Source of the DNA: Pedobacter cryoconitis
GTDB taxonomy: Bacteria; Bacteroidota; Bacteroidia; Sphingobacteriales; Sphingobacteriaceae
DNA length: 64,000 nucleotides
Direction of reading: 5' to 3'
Assembly: GCF_014200605.1 (NCBI RefSeq)
Contig: NZ_JACHCE010000001.1
Coordinates: forward strand, 1,116,001 to 1,180,000
Position 1 is the stretch's first letter. The number at the start of each line of letters is the position of its first letter. Position numbers and translations under genes: made by a program. A model generated the notes under the pieces. That model was not told where the DNA came from, searched no databases, and saw only the letters and a program-made list of their open reading frames with translations. Below, one piece after another: positions 46,169-54,982 of this stretch.

Positions 46169-46753
46169 TTATTTTCTTTTGGATACTTCTTTCCTTATTC
46201 TGCTTAAGGAAGTATCGGTAATGCCAAGATAAGAAGCAATGTTTTTTAAAGGAACATATTGGAAGATTTCAGGTTTTGCCATTAACAATTGCTTATATCT
46301 TACTTCTGCAGATTCTGTAATGGTAGATAACATCCTGTTTTTAAGCTCTGAATATCCTTTAACGAGGATTGATCGCCCAAATTCTCTGAATTCTGGTAGC
46401 GTGTGAAAAAGGTTATTTAACTGTTCATAATTAATGACCCAGCCCTCACAATCTGTTAATGCCTGTATGTTCTCCTGTGATCCTGTACGATTGAAAAAAG
46501 AAGAAACCTCAAATATAATTTGTCCCTGTGAATAGAAACCAGTAGTGATCTCATTTCCTTCTGTATTATTTGCAAATGCACGCAAATATCCCTTTTCGAG
46601 AAATAGGTATTCATCGCATATTTTACCTGCTGTAAGCTGGAACTGATTTTTTAAAATGATTTTACTGCTAAACTGAGCCGCAATTTCTGTTGCTGAGGAG
46701 AATGAAATCAGATTAGTATTCTGAAAGAATCTGATAAGGGTTTCTTTATGCAT
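46169..46753 (-). CDS. Crp/Fnr family transcription regulator
   Basis: The 194-residue protein has a cyclic-nucleotide-binding-like domain (about 25-115) and a C-terminal helix-turn-helix (VPLKNIASYLGITDTSLSRIR). It belongs to the same Bacteroidota Crp-like group as the gene at 28736. It starts 11 bp after the SMR transporter stop, so the pair is one operon. Regulation of the SMR exporter and of the downstream membrane protein is likely. Confidence 0.9.
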   Translation of the reverse strand: MHKETLIRFFQNTNLISFSSATEIAAQFSSKIILKNQFQLTAGKICDEYLFLEKGYLRAFANNTEGNEITTGFYSQGQIIFEVSSFFNRTGSQENIQALTDCEGWVINYEQLNNLFHTLPEFREFGRSILVKGYSELKNRMLSTITESAEVRYKQLLMAKPEIFQYVPLKNIASYLGITDTSLSRIRKEVSKRK

Positions 46754-46764
46754 AGGAAATGATT

Positions 46765-47097
46765 TTAGTGCCCTGCTGCTTTAGAAAATAGATTAATGAT
46801 GATTACACCGGCAACAATTAAAGACATACCGATAATTGCTGCTGTATCAGGTATCTGTTTATATACTAAAATTCCAATGATAGTGATGAAAACTATTCCA
46901 ACCCCCGACCAGATTGCATAAGCAGTTCCAACAGGCATCGTTTTAATGGCTATACTCAAAAAATAAAAGGCAAATAATATTCCTATTACAGAGATGGCAC
47001 CTGGATAGAATTTTGTAAAACCCTCAGATTTTTTTAGAAATGTAGTTCCGGTAATTTCACTAATGATGGCTAAGAATAAAAAGAAGTATGATTTCAT
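46765..47097 (-). CDS. Small multidrug resistance (SMR) transporter
   Basis: The protein has about 110 residues from ATG 47097, with four transmembrane helices and the essential Glu in the first helix (AIISEITGTTFLKKSEGFT), corresponding to EmrE Glu14. MPVGTAYAIWSGVGIV is the family signature. It exports quaternary ammonium or other cationic compounds by proton exchange, usually as a dimer. An upstream in-frame Met at 47130 would add 11 polar residues and is less likely, since SMR proteins start right at helix 1. Confidence 0.93.
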   Translation of the reverse strand: MKSYFFLFLAIISEITGTTFLKKSEGFTKFYPGAISVIGILFAFYFLSIAIKTMPVGTAYAIWSGVGIVFITIIGILVYKQIPDTAAIIGMSLIVAGVIIINLFSKAAGH

Positions 47098-47277
47098 AAT
47101 ATATTGTTGATTTTTTTTAGAGTTTTCCATCTGATGACAAATTTAATGACAATATATAAATCCCTGGTACTTCAGTAGTAAAACCTTTTTGCTTTAACTT
47201 ATTCGATTTAAAGTTATTGTTATTATTTGTTGTGTTTATAAAAATTTTGTAAATTGTAATTATTATTTAATATTCAG

Positions 47278-49977
47278 ATGTCTGTCTATGCAATAAACTC
47301 ATCAATGATCCCAGAGAATATTACAAAGAATCATATTATAGAGGCGATTAATTATATCAATAACAATGATATAGAATACGCTCATGCAACCTCTTCGGTT
47401 TGGGATTTGATTTATGAGAAAAAATCTTATTCCCCTAAACATACGATAGCTATTGCTAATGAAATTGCCAATAATCAATTTTTAGAATATAAAGATTTTA
47501 CGACAGATACAGCGAGGAAATTTCTTCAGAAAATGGGGGATGAGTTTCAAATTGTAAAAAAGGATGATGACCCTGTTAAAGAACTGGTTGAGAACTATAA
47601 GGATCACCTGATCAGGAATAGGTTAAAGGATGAATTATATAAATGGGAGCTGATAGCAGAGTATAGAGGCAGGCCGCATCTGGGTGCCCCAGACTTTGAT
47701 CAAGAAATTAGAAGTATTAATTATAAGAATTTAATATTTCACAGTGGTTTCGGAGTTAGAAACCGTCTGGGGAAAAATAAGCCTGAAGAATACAGAGATG
47801 CATTCAAAATACTGTTTGATGAGCGCATTACCCTCGAAAATAGAATTTCTGAATTTGGGAGGGTAATTAGCAGTATTTGCAGTGCTTTGGGTACGGCAAA
47901 TCAGCATCATCATGATGAGCGGACTATGTCTGCCTTTTTAACTTTTTACAATCCTGAGAAATACGCACTTTATAAAAATTCTTTCTACCGGAAGTTTTGT
48001 GAACTGTTAAATGAATGGCCTGCAAAAATGGGTAATAAGTATCCTCATTATCTTTCCTTATTAAAAGCGTTTATTCAAAAATATATTGATACTGATGAGG
48101 AGTTATTGAAAATTTATAAAGAAATACTCCCCGGCAATGTTTATCAGGACACTAATCACCATCTTCTGGCACAGGATATTCTGTATACCATGCTGGATAG
48201 GGGCAAAATTACTTTTACAGACATCATCGAAGATTTAAAACAAAATCTTCTTGAAGATGTATCTGTCCTGAGTACTTTTTCATTCGCTGAAATTTCTGAT
48301 CATGGACTGGCACCCAAACCTAAAAAACACACTTATGTGTGGATTTCTGATACAGATAAAATTATAGGGAGAGAAGAAGCACATTATGAAATTTCAATCA
48401 GAACAAGAAACGGGAAAGTAAATCACTTATTTGTTGATTTGCATTTTGAAGGGGCTAATCAGTATAAGTATAAGCAGAGTACGGTCATTTTGCCCGATCA
48501 GTGTGAATGGTTCAATTGGATGGGTGGTTTTAGTATTGGCTTTAAAGAGGGGATTTCAACTGATGACCCTGATCTGCCGGGAAAGATAAAAGAACAGCTT
48601 ATTTATCTGGAAACTACTGTAGGTGATCGGATCAGGACAATTCTATTGAATAAAAATAAGAATGAAATTTATGTAAATAATAGCATGAATATGAGCTTAA
48701 ACCAGATACTCTATGGCCCGCCGGGAACAGGGAAGACATTTGCCACAATTGACAGGGCTATAGCGATTATAAACCCTGACTTTTATGACGAAGTTAAACA
48801 AATGGCGGGTACTGAGCCAGAGAAGCGAGCGGCACTAACCAGAGAATTCAGAAAATTATTAATCAAGGATTGGGATAATGATATTGATGGACAAATTGTA
48901 TTTACTACTTTTCATCAAAATATGTCTTATGAGGATTTTATTGAAGGGATCAAACCAGAAACTATAGATCAGCAGGTAACCTATAAAATTGAGGATGGTA
49001 TTTTTAAACGGCTTTGTGCCAAAGCAGTTGAAAGGAGAGCTTTAACAAAATTTGATGATTCTTATAGTCAGTTTGTAGAAGATGTTGAAAATAAGGGGTT
49101 TATTGAGCTGGTGACCCCTGTTCATAAGAAAAGATTTCATGTATCCATAGCTATGAATGAAACGTCAGTGGTAACCCCGCAGAATGACAATTCCAGCGAT
49201 AAAGAGGTTACTAAAACGATGGTCAGAAAATATATGGAGGATAATGAGATCATTGACTGGAAGTCTTATACTGTACCAATTGGTGAGTATATAAAAATGA
49301 ATTTTGAAAAGGTTATTGACAATTCTAAAAAGAAATTTGTTCTGATTATTGACGAAATAAACAGAGGAAATGTTTCTTCAATTTTTGGAGAACTGATCAC
49401 GCTGATTGAGAAAAGTAAGCGTTACGGAGGAACTGAAGAGCTGGAAGTTATACTGCCATATTCTAAAGAGCCATTTTTTGTTCCGGATAATGTATATATC
49501 ATTGGCACTATGAATACCGCCGACCGATCTGTCGAAGCTTTGGATACAGCACTTCGCCGCCGCTTCATTTTTTCGGAAATGATGCCGGATAGCAGGCTGC
49601 TGGAAGATAGTTTTGTTGAGTTATCTGATGGTCATATTCATTTGAAAGTATTGCTTGAACTGATTAATAAACGCCTGATTATTCTTTTAGATAAAGATCA
49701 CCAGATAGGCCATGCCTATTTTATGGGGATCAAAACTTTAGCTGATTTAAACCAGGTTTTTGAATACTCCATTATTCCTTTATTGCAGGAGTATTTTTAT
49801 GGTGACTTCGGTAAGATTGGATTGGTATTAGGCAATTCTTTCGTAGAAAAACACCATCATAACCTGGCAAGTTTTGCAAATTTCCAGGATTATGATCCTT
49901 CCAGAATTGATTCTTTTATTGATCGTTATACTTATGTGATCAGACCTAAAAATGAATGGGACTTTAAATCAATATAA
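47278..49977 (+). CDS. mcrB: McrB-like GTP-dependent restriction subunit
   Basis: The 899-residue protein has an N-terminal head (about 10-95; IPENITKNHIIEAINYI and YSPKHTIAIANEI) like the ScoMcrA N-terminal domain. A DUF3578/MrcB-like domain follows (about 110-270), then an AAA+ motor with Walker A GPPGTGKT (480-487), Walker B VLIIDEINRGN (688-698) and the McrB-specific MNTADRS (745-751). McrB recognises modified DNA and, with GTP, powers cleavage by McrC. The partner gene starts at its stop (TAATG, 1-bp overlap). Modified-base specificity cannot be read from sequence. Confidence 0.93.
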   Translation: MSVYAINSSMIPENITKNHIIEAINYINNNDIEYAHATSSVWDLIYEKKSYSPKHTIAIANEIANNQFLEYKDFTTDTARKFLQKMGDEFQIVKKDDDPVKELVENYKDHLIRNRLKDELYKWELIAEYRGRPHLGAPDFDQEIRSINYKNLIFHSGFGVRNRLGKNKPEEYRDAFKILFDERITLENRISEFGRVISSICSALGTANQHHHDERTMSAFLTFYNPEKYALYKNSFYRKFCELLNEWPAKMGNKYPHYLSLLKAFIQKYIDTDEELLKIYKEILPGNVYQDTNHHLLAQDILYTMLDRGKITFTDIIEDLKQNLLEDVSVLSTFSFAEISDHGLAPKPKKHTYVWISDTDKIIGREEAHYEISIRTRNGKVNHLFVDLHFEGANQYKYKQSTVILPDQCEWFNWMGGFSIGFKEGISTDDPDLPGKIKEQLIYLETTVGDRIRTILLNKNKNEIYVNNSMNMSLNQILYGPPGTGKTFATIDRAIAIINPDFYDEVKQMAGTEPEKRAALTREFRKLLIKDWDNDIDGQIVFTTFHQNMSYEDFIEGIKPETIDQQVTYKIEDGIFKRLCAKAVERRALTKFDDSYSQFVEDVENKGFIELVTPVHKKRFHVSIAMNETSVVTPQNDNSSDKEVTKTMVRKYMEDNEIIDWKSYTVPIGEYIKMNFEKVIDNSKKKFVLIIDEINRGNVSSIFGELITLIEKSKRYGGTEELEVILPYSKEPFFVPDNVYIIGTMNTADRSVEALDTALRRRFIFSEMMPDSRLLEDSFVELSDGHIHLKVLLELINKRLIILLDKDHQIGHAYFMGIKTLADLNQVFEYSIIPLLQEYFYGDFGKIGLVLGNSFVEKHHHNLASFANFQDYDPSRIDSFIDRYTYVIRPKNEWDFKSI

Positions 49978-51239
49978 TGGTTAGAAAGATTCAGGTTTTT
50001 GAGCATGAAACCTTAGATAAATATGCGCTGTGTAATGATGGCAGCAGACTTGGCCCTGAAGTCATTGATGGTTTGTGGAAGTACAATGATGCTAACCAGC
50101 AAAAGTATTTTATTGGGACAAGAAATGGCGTGAAATTTAAAAGTTACGTTGGCGTTATCCAAATATCCAATACGGTTATTGAAATCTTACCTAAGGCCGA
50201 TAAAAATAAATCAGCTGATTTTGATAAGTGGCAAAATGTTCTTTTACAGATGCTTAAGATCTCCGGAAGACTTAAAATAGAGAGTTTAACAACGGCCGAT
50301 TTAAACCAGAAACCTCATTCCATATTAGATTTGTACTTTCAATTATACCTGGATCAACTGGAATTTCTGCTCCATAGTGGGTTATTTAAAAAGTATCAGC
50401 AAACCGAAGGAAATATTCTGGCTTTAAAAGGCAGTTTGGCTTTTTCGAAAAATATTCAATATAATCTGGTGCATAAAGAGCGTTTTTATACAAAACACCA
50501 GCAATATACTTATGATCATTTAATTCATCAGATCCTGCTGAATGCATTATTAGTTCTTAAAAATATCAATCTGAAAGCTACATTAACAGACAGGATAAAC
50601 CGGATACTATTTTCAATGCCAGAAATCAAAGAAGTAAGAATAGGGCATTCGCATTTCGAAAGCATAGTATGGGACAGAAAAACAGTCCCGTATAAAGAAG
50701 CTATAAATATAGCCAGGCTAATCATCCTAAATTATTCGCCGGATATTTATGGAGGAAACGAGAATTTAATTGCTATACTTTTTGATATGAATAAACTCTG
50801 GGAAGAATTCATAACTGTATGTTTAGATAAAAACCTGAGGGGGCGCTATCAGGTTAAACGCCAGAATACCCGGATTTTCTGGAATAATAAAACTATCAGA
50901 CCGGATATCTATTTTGAACGGGAACATTCAAATACAATAGATACTTTAGAAAGATTTATCATCGATACTAAATGGAAGATTGTAGAAGATAATCAGCCGT
51001 CTGACGAAGATTTGAAACAAATATTTGCCTATAATGCACATTGGGGAAGTAAAAACAGCCTATTGTTATATCCAACAAGTGCTAAAGATAAAATGCATGT
51101 GACCGGTATTTATGCGCATAAATTTAAAGACACAGATCAGCATCATTGTAATCTCGGATTTGTAAATGTGATTGAAAATGGGAAGTTGAATGTGAATTTT
51201 GATGCTAGTGTCTTAGCTATGTTAGAAGGGGTTGCTTAA
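49977..51239 (+). CDS. mcrC: McrC-like nuclease subunit
   Basis: The 420-residue protein has an N-terminal beta-rich domain (about 1-110) and a C-terminal PD-(D/E)xK nuclease. Asp310 (IRPDIYF) and Asp330-Thr-Lys332 (FIIDTKWKI) form the catalytic site. It is translationally coupled to mcrB and is followed by the long palindrome at 51270-51327. Together the two genes make a type IV restriction system against methylated or otherwise modified foreign DNA. Confidence 0.94.
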   Translation: MVRKIQVFEHETLDKYALCNDGSRLGPEVIDGLWKYNDANQQKYFIGTRNGVKFKSYVGVIQISNTVIEILPKADKNKSADFDKWQNVLLQMLKISGRLKIESLTTADLNQKPHSILDLYFQLYLDQLEFLLHSGLFKKYQQTEGNILALKGSLAFSKNIQYNLVHKERFYTKHQQYTYDHLIHQILLNALLVLKNINLKATLTDRINRILFSMPEIKEVRIGHSHFESIVWDRKTVPYKEAINIARLIILNYSPDIYGGNENLIAILFDMNKLWEEFITVCLDKNLRGRYQVKRQNTRIFWNNKTIRPDIYFEREHSNTIDTLERFIIDTKWKIVEDNQPSDEDLKQIFAYNAHWGSKNSLLLYPTSAKDKMHVTGIYAHKFKDTDQHHCNLGFVNVIENGKLNVNFDASVLAMLEGVA

Positions 51240-51261
51240 CAAATTTTCTCATTAAAATTTC

Positions 51262-51291
51262 TTTGGATATTGCTATCATTGTATATATTTA
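51262..51291 (+). promoter_or_regulatory. Candidate promoter of the MarR gene
   Basis: TTTG (51262-51265) and TATATTTA (51284-51291, one mismatch to TAnnTTTG) are separated by 18 bp. Transcription would start near 51298, at the centre of the palindrome, leaving about 20 nt before the ATG at 51318. Confidence 0.5.
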
Positions 51292-51327
51292 CGTAAATGT
51301 TTACGTAAATATATACAATGATAGCAA
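51270..51327. promoter_or_regulatory. Perfect 58-bp palindrome over MarR promoter and start codon
   Basis: The arms 51270-51297 and 51300-51327 (28 bp each) are exact reverse complements with a 2-bp centre (TG). Inside sit two direct copies of the palindrome TTTACGTAAA (51288-51297 and 51300-51309), 12 bp apart, a classical layout for two adjacent MarR dimers. The right arm contains the MarR ATG (51318). Read-through transcripts from mcrC would fold it as a strong hairpin, so it may also act as a terminator. Confidence 0.85.
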
Positions 51328-51812
51328 ACATTATTAATGAATCAGGTTCATTCGCCATTGGCGCCAGGCTAAGAAGGTTGTATGAGTCTCTGGTAAATGA
51401 TATGACACTGATTTATCAGGAACAGGGATTACCTTTGGAAACGAAGGATTTTATCTTTTACTATTTAATGAGCAAAAGAAGCAGTATAAGCATCTCTGAT
51501 ATTGCAAAGGAACTGAACCTGACTCATCCGGCGGTGATTCATATTGCTAAGAGCCTGGAAAATATCGGGTATATCGAATCTGAAAAATCAACGAGTGATA
51601 GCAGAAAGAGACTTGTGAAACTGACTAAAAAGGGACAAAAAGATTTAGCGAAATACCGGGTACTCTGGGATGATATCATTGCTTTAAATCAGGAAATGTT
51701 TGAACAGCAGGTACAGCTATTGCAAAATATCGAAAAGCTGGAAGAGATGCTGAAAGAGAAGACTTATTATCAGAGATATCATAGTTTACAGGCTTCAAAA
51801 AAAGACGCTTAA
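51318..51812 (+). CDS. MarR-family regulator
   Basis: The 164-residue protein has the MarR winged helix: SISDIAKELNLTHPAVIHIAKSLENIGYIE, then the wing STSDSRKRLVKLTKKGQKD. It probably represses its own promoter through the palindrome covering its start. The following GNAT acetyltransferase gene (86 bp away) is a likely co-regulated partner, and mcrBC lies directly upstream on the same strand. Confidence 0.93.
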   Translation: MIANIINESGSFAIGARLRRLYESLVNDMTLIYQEQGLPLETKDFIFYYLMSKRSSISISDIAKELNLTHPAVIHIAKSLENIGYIESEKSTSDSRKRLVKLTKKGQKDLAKYRVLWDDIIALNQEMFEQQVQLLQNIEKLEEMLKEKTYYQRYHSLQASKKDA

Positions 51813-51898
51813 ATATTAACAATGAAATCGCCGGAATAATAGCTGATCATTTACCAATCAGTAAGAATCCGGATAGCAATCAAATAAAATATACAGGT

Positions 51899-52597
51899 AT
51901 GAAAGCTTATTTATCAATGTTGGATAATCCAATATGGAACGCTTTAACAAACAATCATCAGAATTTCTCAGCGGGTACCATTGAAATTAAAAGATATGAG
52001 AAAGATACTATTCCATTTATGGGGATGGAAGGGACGGATGGTAAATTATTAGAAAATATAGCGCCTTTTTTTGAGTTGAATGAAGAAGTCTTTCTGAAGG
52101 ATGATGTGCATGGTATTCCGGATTGTTGGGAGACTTTAAACAAGTTGAATTGTCTGCAAATGATTTATATGCCGGCCACCTTTAAGACAATTGACAGGGA
52201 AGGAATCATCAAACTTTCTGCTGCCGAGGCCAGTGAACTCTTTGAACTGGTGAATTTAGTGCAGCCTGGTTTTTTTAAACAGAAGACTTCATTGCTTGGA
52301 GATTATTATGGCATTAAAAAAGACGGCCATTTGGTTGCTGCTGCCGGAGAACGTTTTAAATTAAAAGGTTTTACAGAGTTGAGTGCTGTCTGCACTCATC
52401 CGGAGCATACCGGGAACGGATATGCACAGCGTTTACTAAATGTGTTATGCAGTAAGAATTTAGAAGAAGGAAATACACCTTTTCTGCATGTTGTTGATTC
52501 CAATACAAGAGCCATAAAAATTTATGAACATCTGGATTTTAAAACAAGGATAAACTTTCCCCTGGTAAAACTAAAGTATCTGGGACGCGAGGATTAA
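51899..52597 (+). CDS. GNAT-family N-acetyltransferase (FR47-like)
   Basis: The 232-residue protein has its acetyl-CoA binding part in the C-terminal half (about 130-215): LSAVCTHPEHTGNGYAQRLL, with the Q/RxxGxG/A loop as HTGNGYA, and HVVDSNTRAIKIYEHLDF. The N-terminal 100 residues form a less conserved lid. The substrate is unknown. Its place after a MarR gene suggests a detoxification role. Confidence 0.9.
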   Translation: MKAYLSMLDNPIWNALTNNHQNFSAGTIEIKRYEKDTIPFMGMEGTDGKLLENIAPFFELNEEVFLKDDVHGIPDCWETLNKLNCLQMIYMPATFKTIDREGIIKLSAAEASELFELVNLVQPGFFKQKTSLLGDYYGIKKDGHLVAAAGERFKLKGFTELSAVCTHPEHTGNGYAQRLLNVLCSKNLEEGNTPFLHVVDSNTRAIKIYEHLDFKTRINFPLVKLKYLGRED

Positions 52598-52671
52598 ACT
52601 GTTGCTGAGAAATAGATGTAAAAAGAATAGTATGCGGCTTTTGTGTTCAATGAAAAATAATATATTTAAAG

Positions 52672-53067
52672 ATGAAAAAAATTAACGCAATCAACCCTCT
52701 CTTTCTGATACGTTTAGCTGTAGCAACTATTTTCCTGACACATAGTTTGCATGGTGTATTTAATCAAACGGTAAATGCTTTTGGAGAATCTTACCTGAAT
52801 ACTGTGGGATTTGCCCCTTTTGGGGTAATTTTGGCCTGGATCATGATATCTTTTGAAATTATCGGGTCTGTCTTATTGATCCTTGGGAAATTTCTTCGCT
52901 TTATCGTGCCTGTCTTTTGCTTAATTTTAATCACAGGAATTGTACTGGTTCACTATCCTGACGGTTGGTATGTTGTTGGTCCTGGCAGAAACGGAATGGA
53001 ATTTAGTTTTGTGCTTCTGGTTTCTCTGATTGCTATTTTACTGCAGGCAAAAAAGATAGCGGAATAA
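52672..53067 (+). CDS. DoxX family membrane protein
   Basis: This 131-residue protein has four membrane helices. It opens PLFLIRLAVATIFLTHSLHG and continues WIMISFEIIGSVLLILGKFL, then GPGRNGMEFSFVLLVSL, the DoxX family pattern. A possible promoter (TTTG, 17 bp, TATATTTA) lies just upstream. Function is unclear; some DoxX proteins act with thiol oxidation systems. Confidence 0.85.
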   Translation: MKKINAINPLFLIRLAVATIFLTHSLHGVFNQTVNAFGESYLNTVGFAPFGVILAWIMISFEIIGSVLLILGKFLRFIVPVFCLILITGIVLVHYPDGWYVVGPGRNGMEFSFVLLVSLIAILLQAKKIAE

Positions 53068-53073
53068 ATGAAG

Positions 53074-53108
53074 ACAGGTAAACGCCCTGTAATGGGGTTT
53101 TTACCTGT
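53074..53108. terminator. Bidirectional hairpin between DoxX and LytTR genes
   Basis: ACAGGTAAACGCCC (53074-53087) pairs with GGGGTTTTTACCTGT (53094-53108), with small internal irregularities, between two convergent genes. The right arm covers the LytTR stop codon, and TTTTC follows on the plus strand. Confidence 0.7.
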
Positions 53109-53862
53109 TTTCGAGCCAGCTTAAAAAGCCAGTTGTTTTTTCTTTTCCAATTAGTAATTTATCAGGACTGGGAATAACCAGCTGTACGAATAATTTTCTA
53201 TCAAAATAGTGCTCAACATCTTTAATCGCACTGAAATTAATCAGATATTGTCTGTTTAGCCTGAAAAATTGTTTAGAAGACAGCAGACTTTGTACCTGAT
53301 CGAGTGATTGTGAAAGCGTATATTCCTGACCCTGAAAGGTCATGATAGTCGCTGATTCATTTCTGATATAAATAAAGGCTATACTATCAGTTTGTATAGT
53401 TGTATATTTATTATGCTTAAAAACCAAAAAGCTTTTTTTCCCCTCATCAATCCCAATTCTTTTTAATAATTGTTCCAGATCGGGCCGGGTGTTTTCCTGG
53501 AAGAAATTCTTAAAGTTCTCTACCTTTTCAAATGCAGTTTCTAATTCTTCTTTAGAAAACGGCTTGAGCAAATAATCAATACCATTAGCCTTAATGGCAT
53601 CCATTGAATATTCACCATAAGCTGTACAGAATACAACCGGGCACTGAATGCTAACTGTCTTAAATATTTCAAAACACAGACCATCAGAAAGCTGAATGTC
53701 CATGAAAATCAGATCAGGCTGCTTGTTTTCAGAAAAATAACCAACGGCACTTTCGATACTCTGCAGCTGGGCTGTGATTTTAACTGCAGGTCTGATTTTA
53801 ACAATCAGATTAGCGAGTGATCTGGCTGCCTTGATCTCGTCTTCAATGATGATGATTTCCAT
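53101..53862 (-). CDS. LytTR-family response regulator
   Basis: The 253-residue regulator has a receiver domain with phospho-acceptor Asp55 (LIFMDIQLSDGLCFEIF) and YLLKPFSKEE, and a LytTR domain (about 145-250) ending YFDRKLFVQLVIPSP. Its length and sequence run closely parallel to the regulator at 43467-44228, so these are recent paralogs. It is translationally coupled to the kinase gene, with a 20-bp overlap. Confidence 0.93.
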   Translation of the reverse strand: MEIIIIEDEIKAARSLANLIVKIRPAVKITAQLQSIESAVGYFSENKQPDLIFMDIQLSDGLCFEIFKTVSIQCPVVFCTAYGEYSMDAIKANGIDYLLKPFSKEELETAFEKVENFKNFFQENTRPDLEQLLKRIGIDEGKKSFLVFKHNKYTTIQTDSIAFIYIRNESATIMTFQGQEYTLSQSLDQVQSLLSSKQFFRLNRQYLINFSAIKDVEHYFDRKLFVQLVIPSPDKLLIGKEKTTGFLSWLENR

Positions 53863-54916
53863 GGATGATTGGTAATTTAATAGTGAATAATGTTTCGCTG
53901 ACCTTAATTTCTATCTTTTTATTTAAAAGATGGATATAGCGCTGATTGATTGTGTCGAGCCCCATTCCTGTAGAAGGTTCTGATGTTTTTTTTAGCTGAA
54001 GCTGATTTTCAATGACCAGGTAATCCTTTTCTGAATATAGTTTAATATGCAGCGGACGGTCCAGTGATACTATATTATGTTTGATACAATTTTCAATCAG
54101 GAGCTGCAGCGTAAAGGGAGGTAAAAGAGACTGATAATAATCCTGATTAATATCAATTGAAAGCTCAATCCCATCTTCAAAACGTGTCTTTAACAGATAG
54201 ATATAAGCGTCCAGTATTTCCAGTTCTTCAGCTAATCTGATGAGGTCAAGTTTGCGGCTTTCCAGCGTAAATCTGTAGAAATTTGAAAGCTTTAAGATGA
54301 AATCTACCGAATGTTCATCTTCGCTTTCTACCATGTATTTTAAAGTATTTAAGCTATTAAACAGAAAGTGAGGATTAACCTGTTGTTTAAGCAATTCATA
54401 CTGCGCACCAAGGTTATCTGTTTTGGTGCGTTCCAGCTCTATACCCACCTGTTGATTCTGAAAACTCTGGTATAAAAGATGAAGGAACATATAAAAGGTG
54501 ATGTTTACCAAAATACCCCTGACTTCAAACATTAACACGACTGGCCCGAAATTGAGATGTGACAACAGGTATTGCTGAATACAGGCTAAAATAAACATGA
54601 CCACTATCCCGAAAAACAGGCCTTTAATCAAACGTATCATTGAAAAGCCATTGGCAACATCCTTTGAAGAATAAACAGGAAGCGTAAGGATATTATAATA
54701 CCATATCAAAACAGCAAATAGAAAAGTAACGGTCGAATCTACCAGCGCTTCATAAGGATTAAAATGATGTTCGGCAATTTTTGGAACGGAGGTCAGTATA
54801 CCCAGAAAAAAAGAGCTTAGCCATATTATTTTATTGGAAATCTTAAAAGTCTTCTTGTTGTTCATATGGCCATTTTGAAATAAGCTGAATATAAACGCTA
54901 AATTAGGATATAGCAC
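53843..54916 (-). CDS. LytS-type sensor histidine kinase
   Basis: The 357-residue kinase has about four N-terminal helices, then QQVNPHFLFNSLNTLKYM (phospho-acceptor His) and HATPase motifs (LQLLIENCIKHN and GMGLDTINQRY). Met18 (ATG 54865, MNNKKTFK) is a plausible alternative start that puts the first helix near the N-terminus. It lies downstream of GH36 on the same strand but behind a strong hairpin, so it is probably an independent unit. Confidence 0.92.
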   Translation of the reverse strand: MLYPNLAFIFSLFQNGHMNNKKTFKISNKIIWLSSFFLGILTSVPKIAEHHFNPYEALVDSTVTFLFAVLIWYYNILTLPVYSSKDVANGFSMIRLIKGLFFGIVVMFILACIQQYLLSHLNFGPVVLMFEVRGILVNITFYMFLHLLYQSFQNQQVGIELERTKTDNLGAQYELLKQQVNPHFLFNSLNTLKYMVESEDEHSVDFILKLSNFYRFTLESRKLDLIRLAEELEILDAYIYLLKTRFEDGIELSIDINQDYYQSLLPPFTLQLLIENCIKHNIVSLDRPLHIKLYSEKDYLVIENQLQLKKTSEPSTGMGLDTINQRYIHLLNKKIEIKVSETLFTIKLPIIHGNHHH

Positions 54917-54944
54917 GGGTTATACAAGATGTATAATAGCTGAA

Positions 54945-54980
54945 ACCGGCAATGTCCGGGTTGAACCCGGCATTGCCGGT
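54945..54980 (-). terminator. Strong GC-rich hairpin after the GH36 gene
   Basis: ACCGGCAATG (54945-54954) pairs with CATTGCCGGT (54971-54980). Inside, CCGGG pairs with CCCGG around a 5-nt loop, with one bulged T. It lies 3 bp beyond the GH36 stop and should end the PUL 2 transcript, although the following DNA is only moderately T-rich. Confidence 0.8.
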
Positions 54981-54982
54981 TG

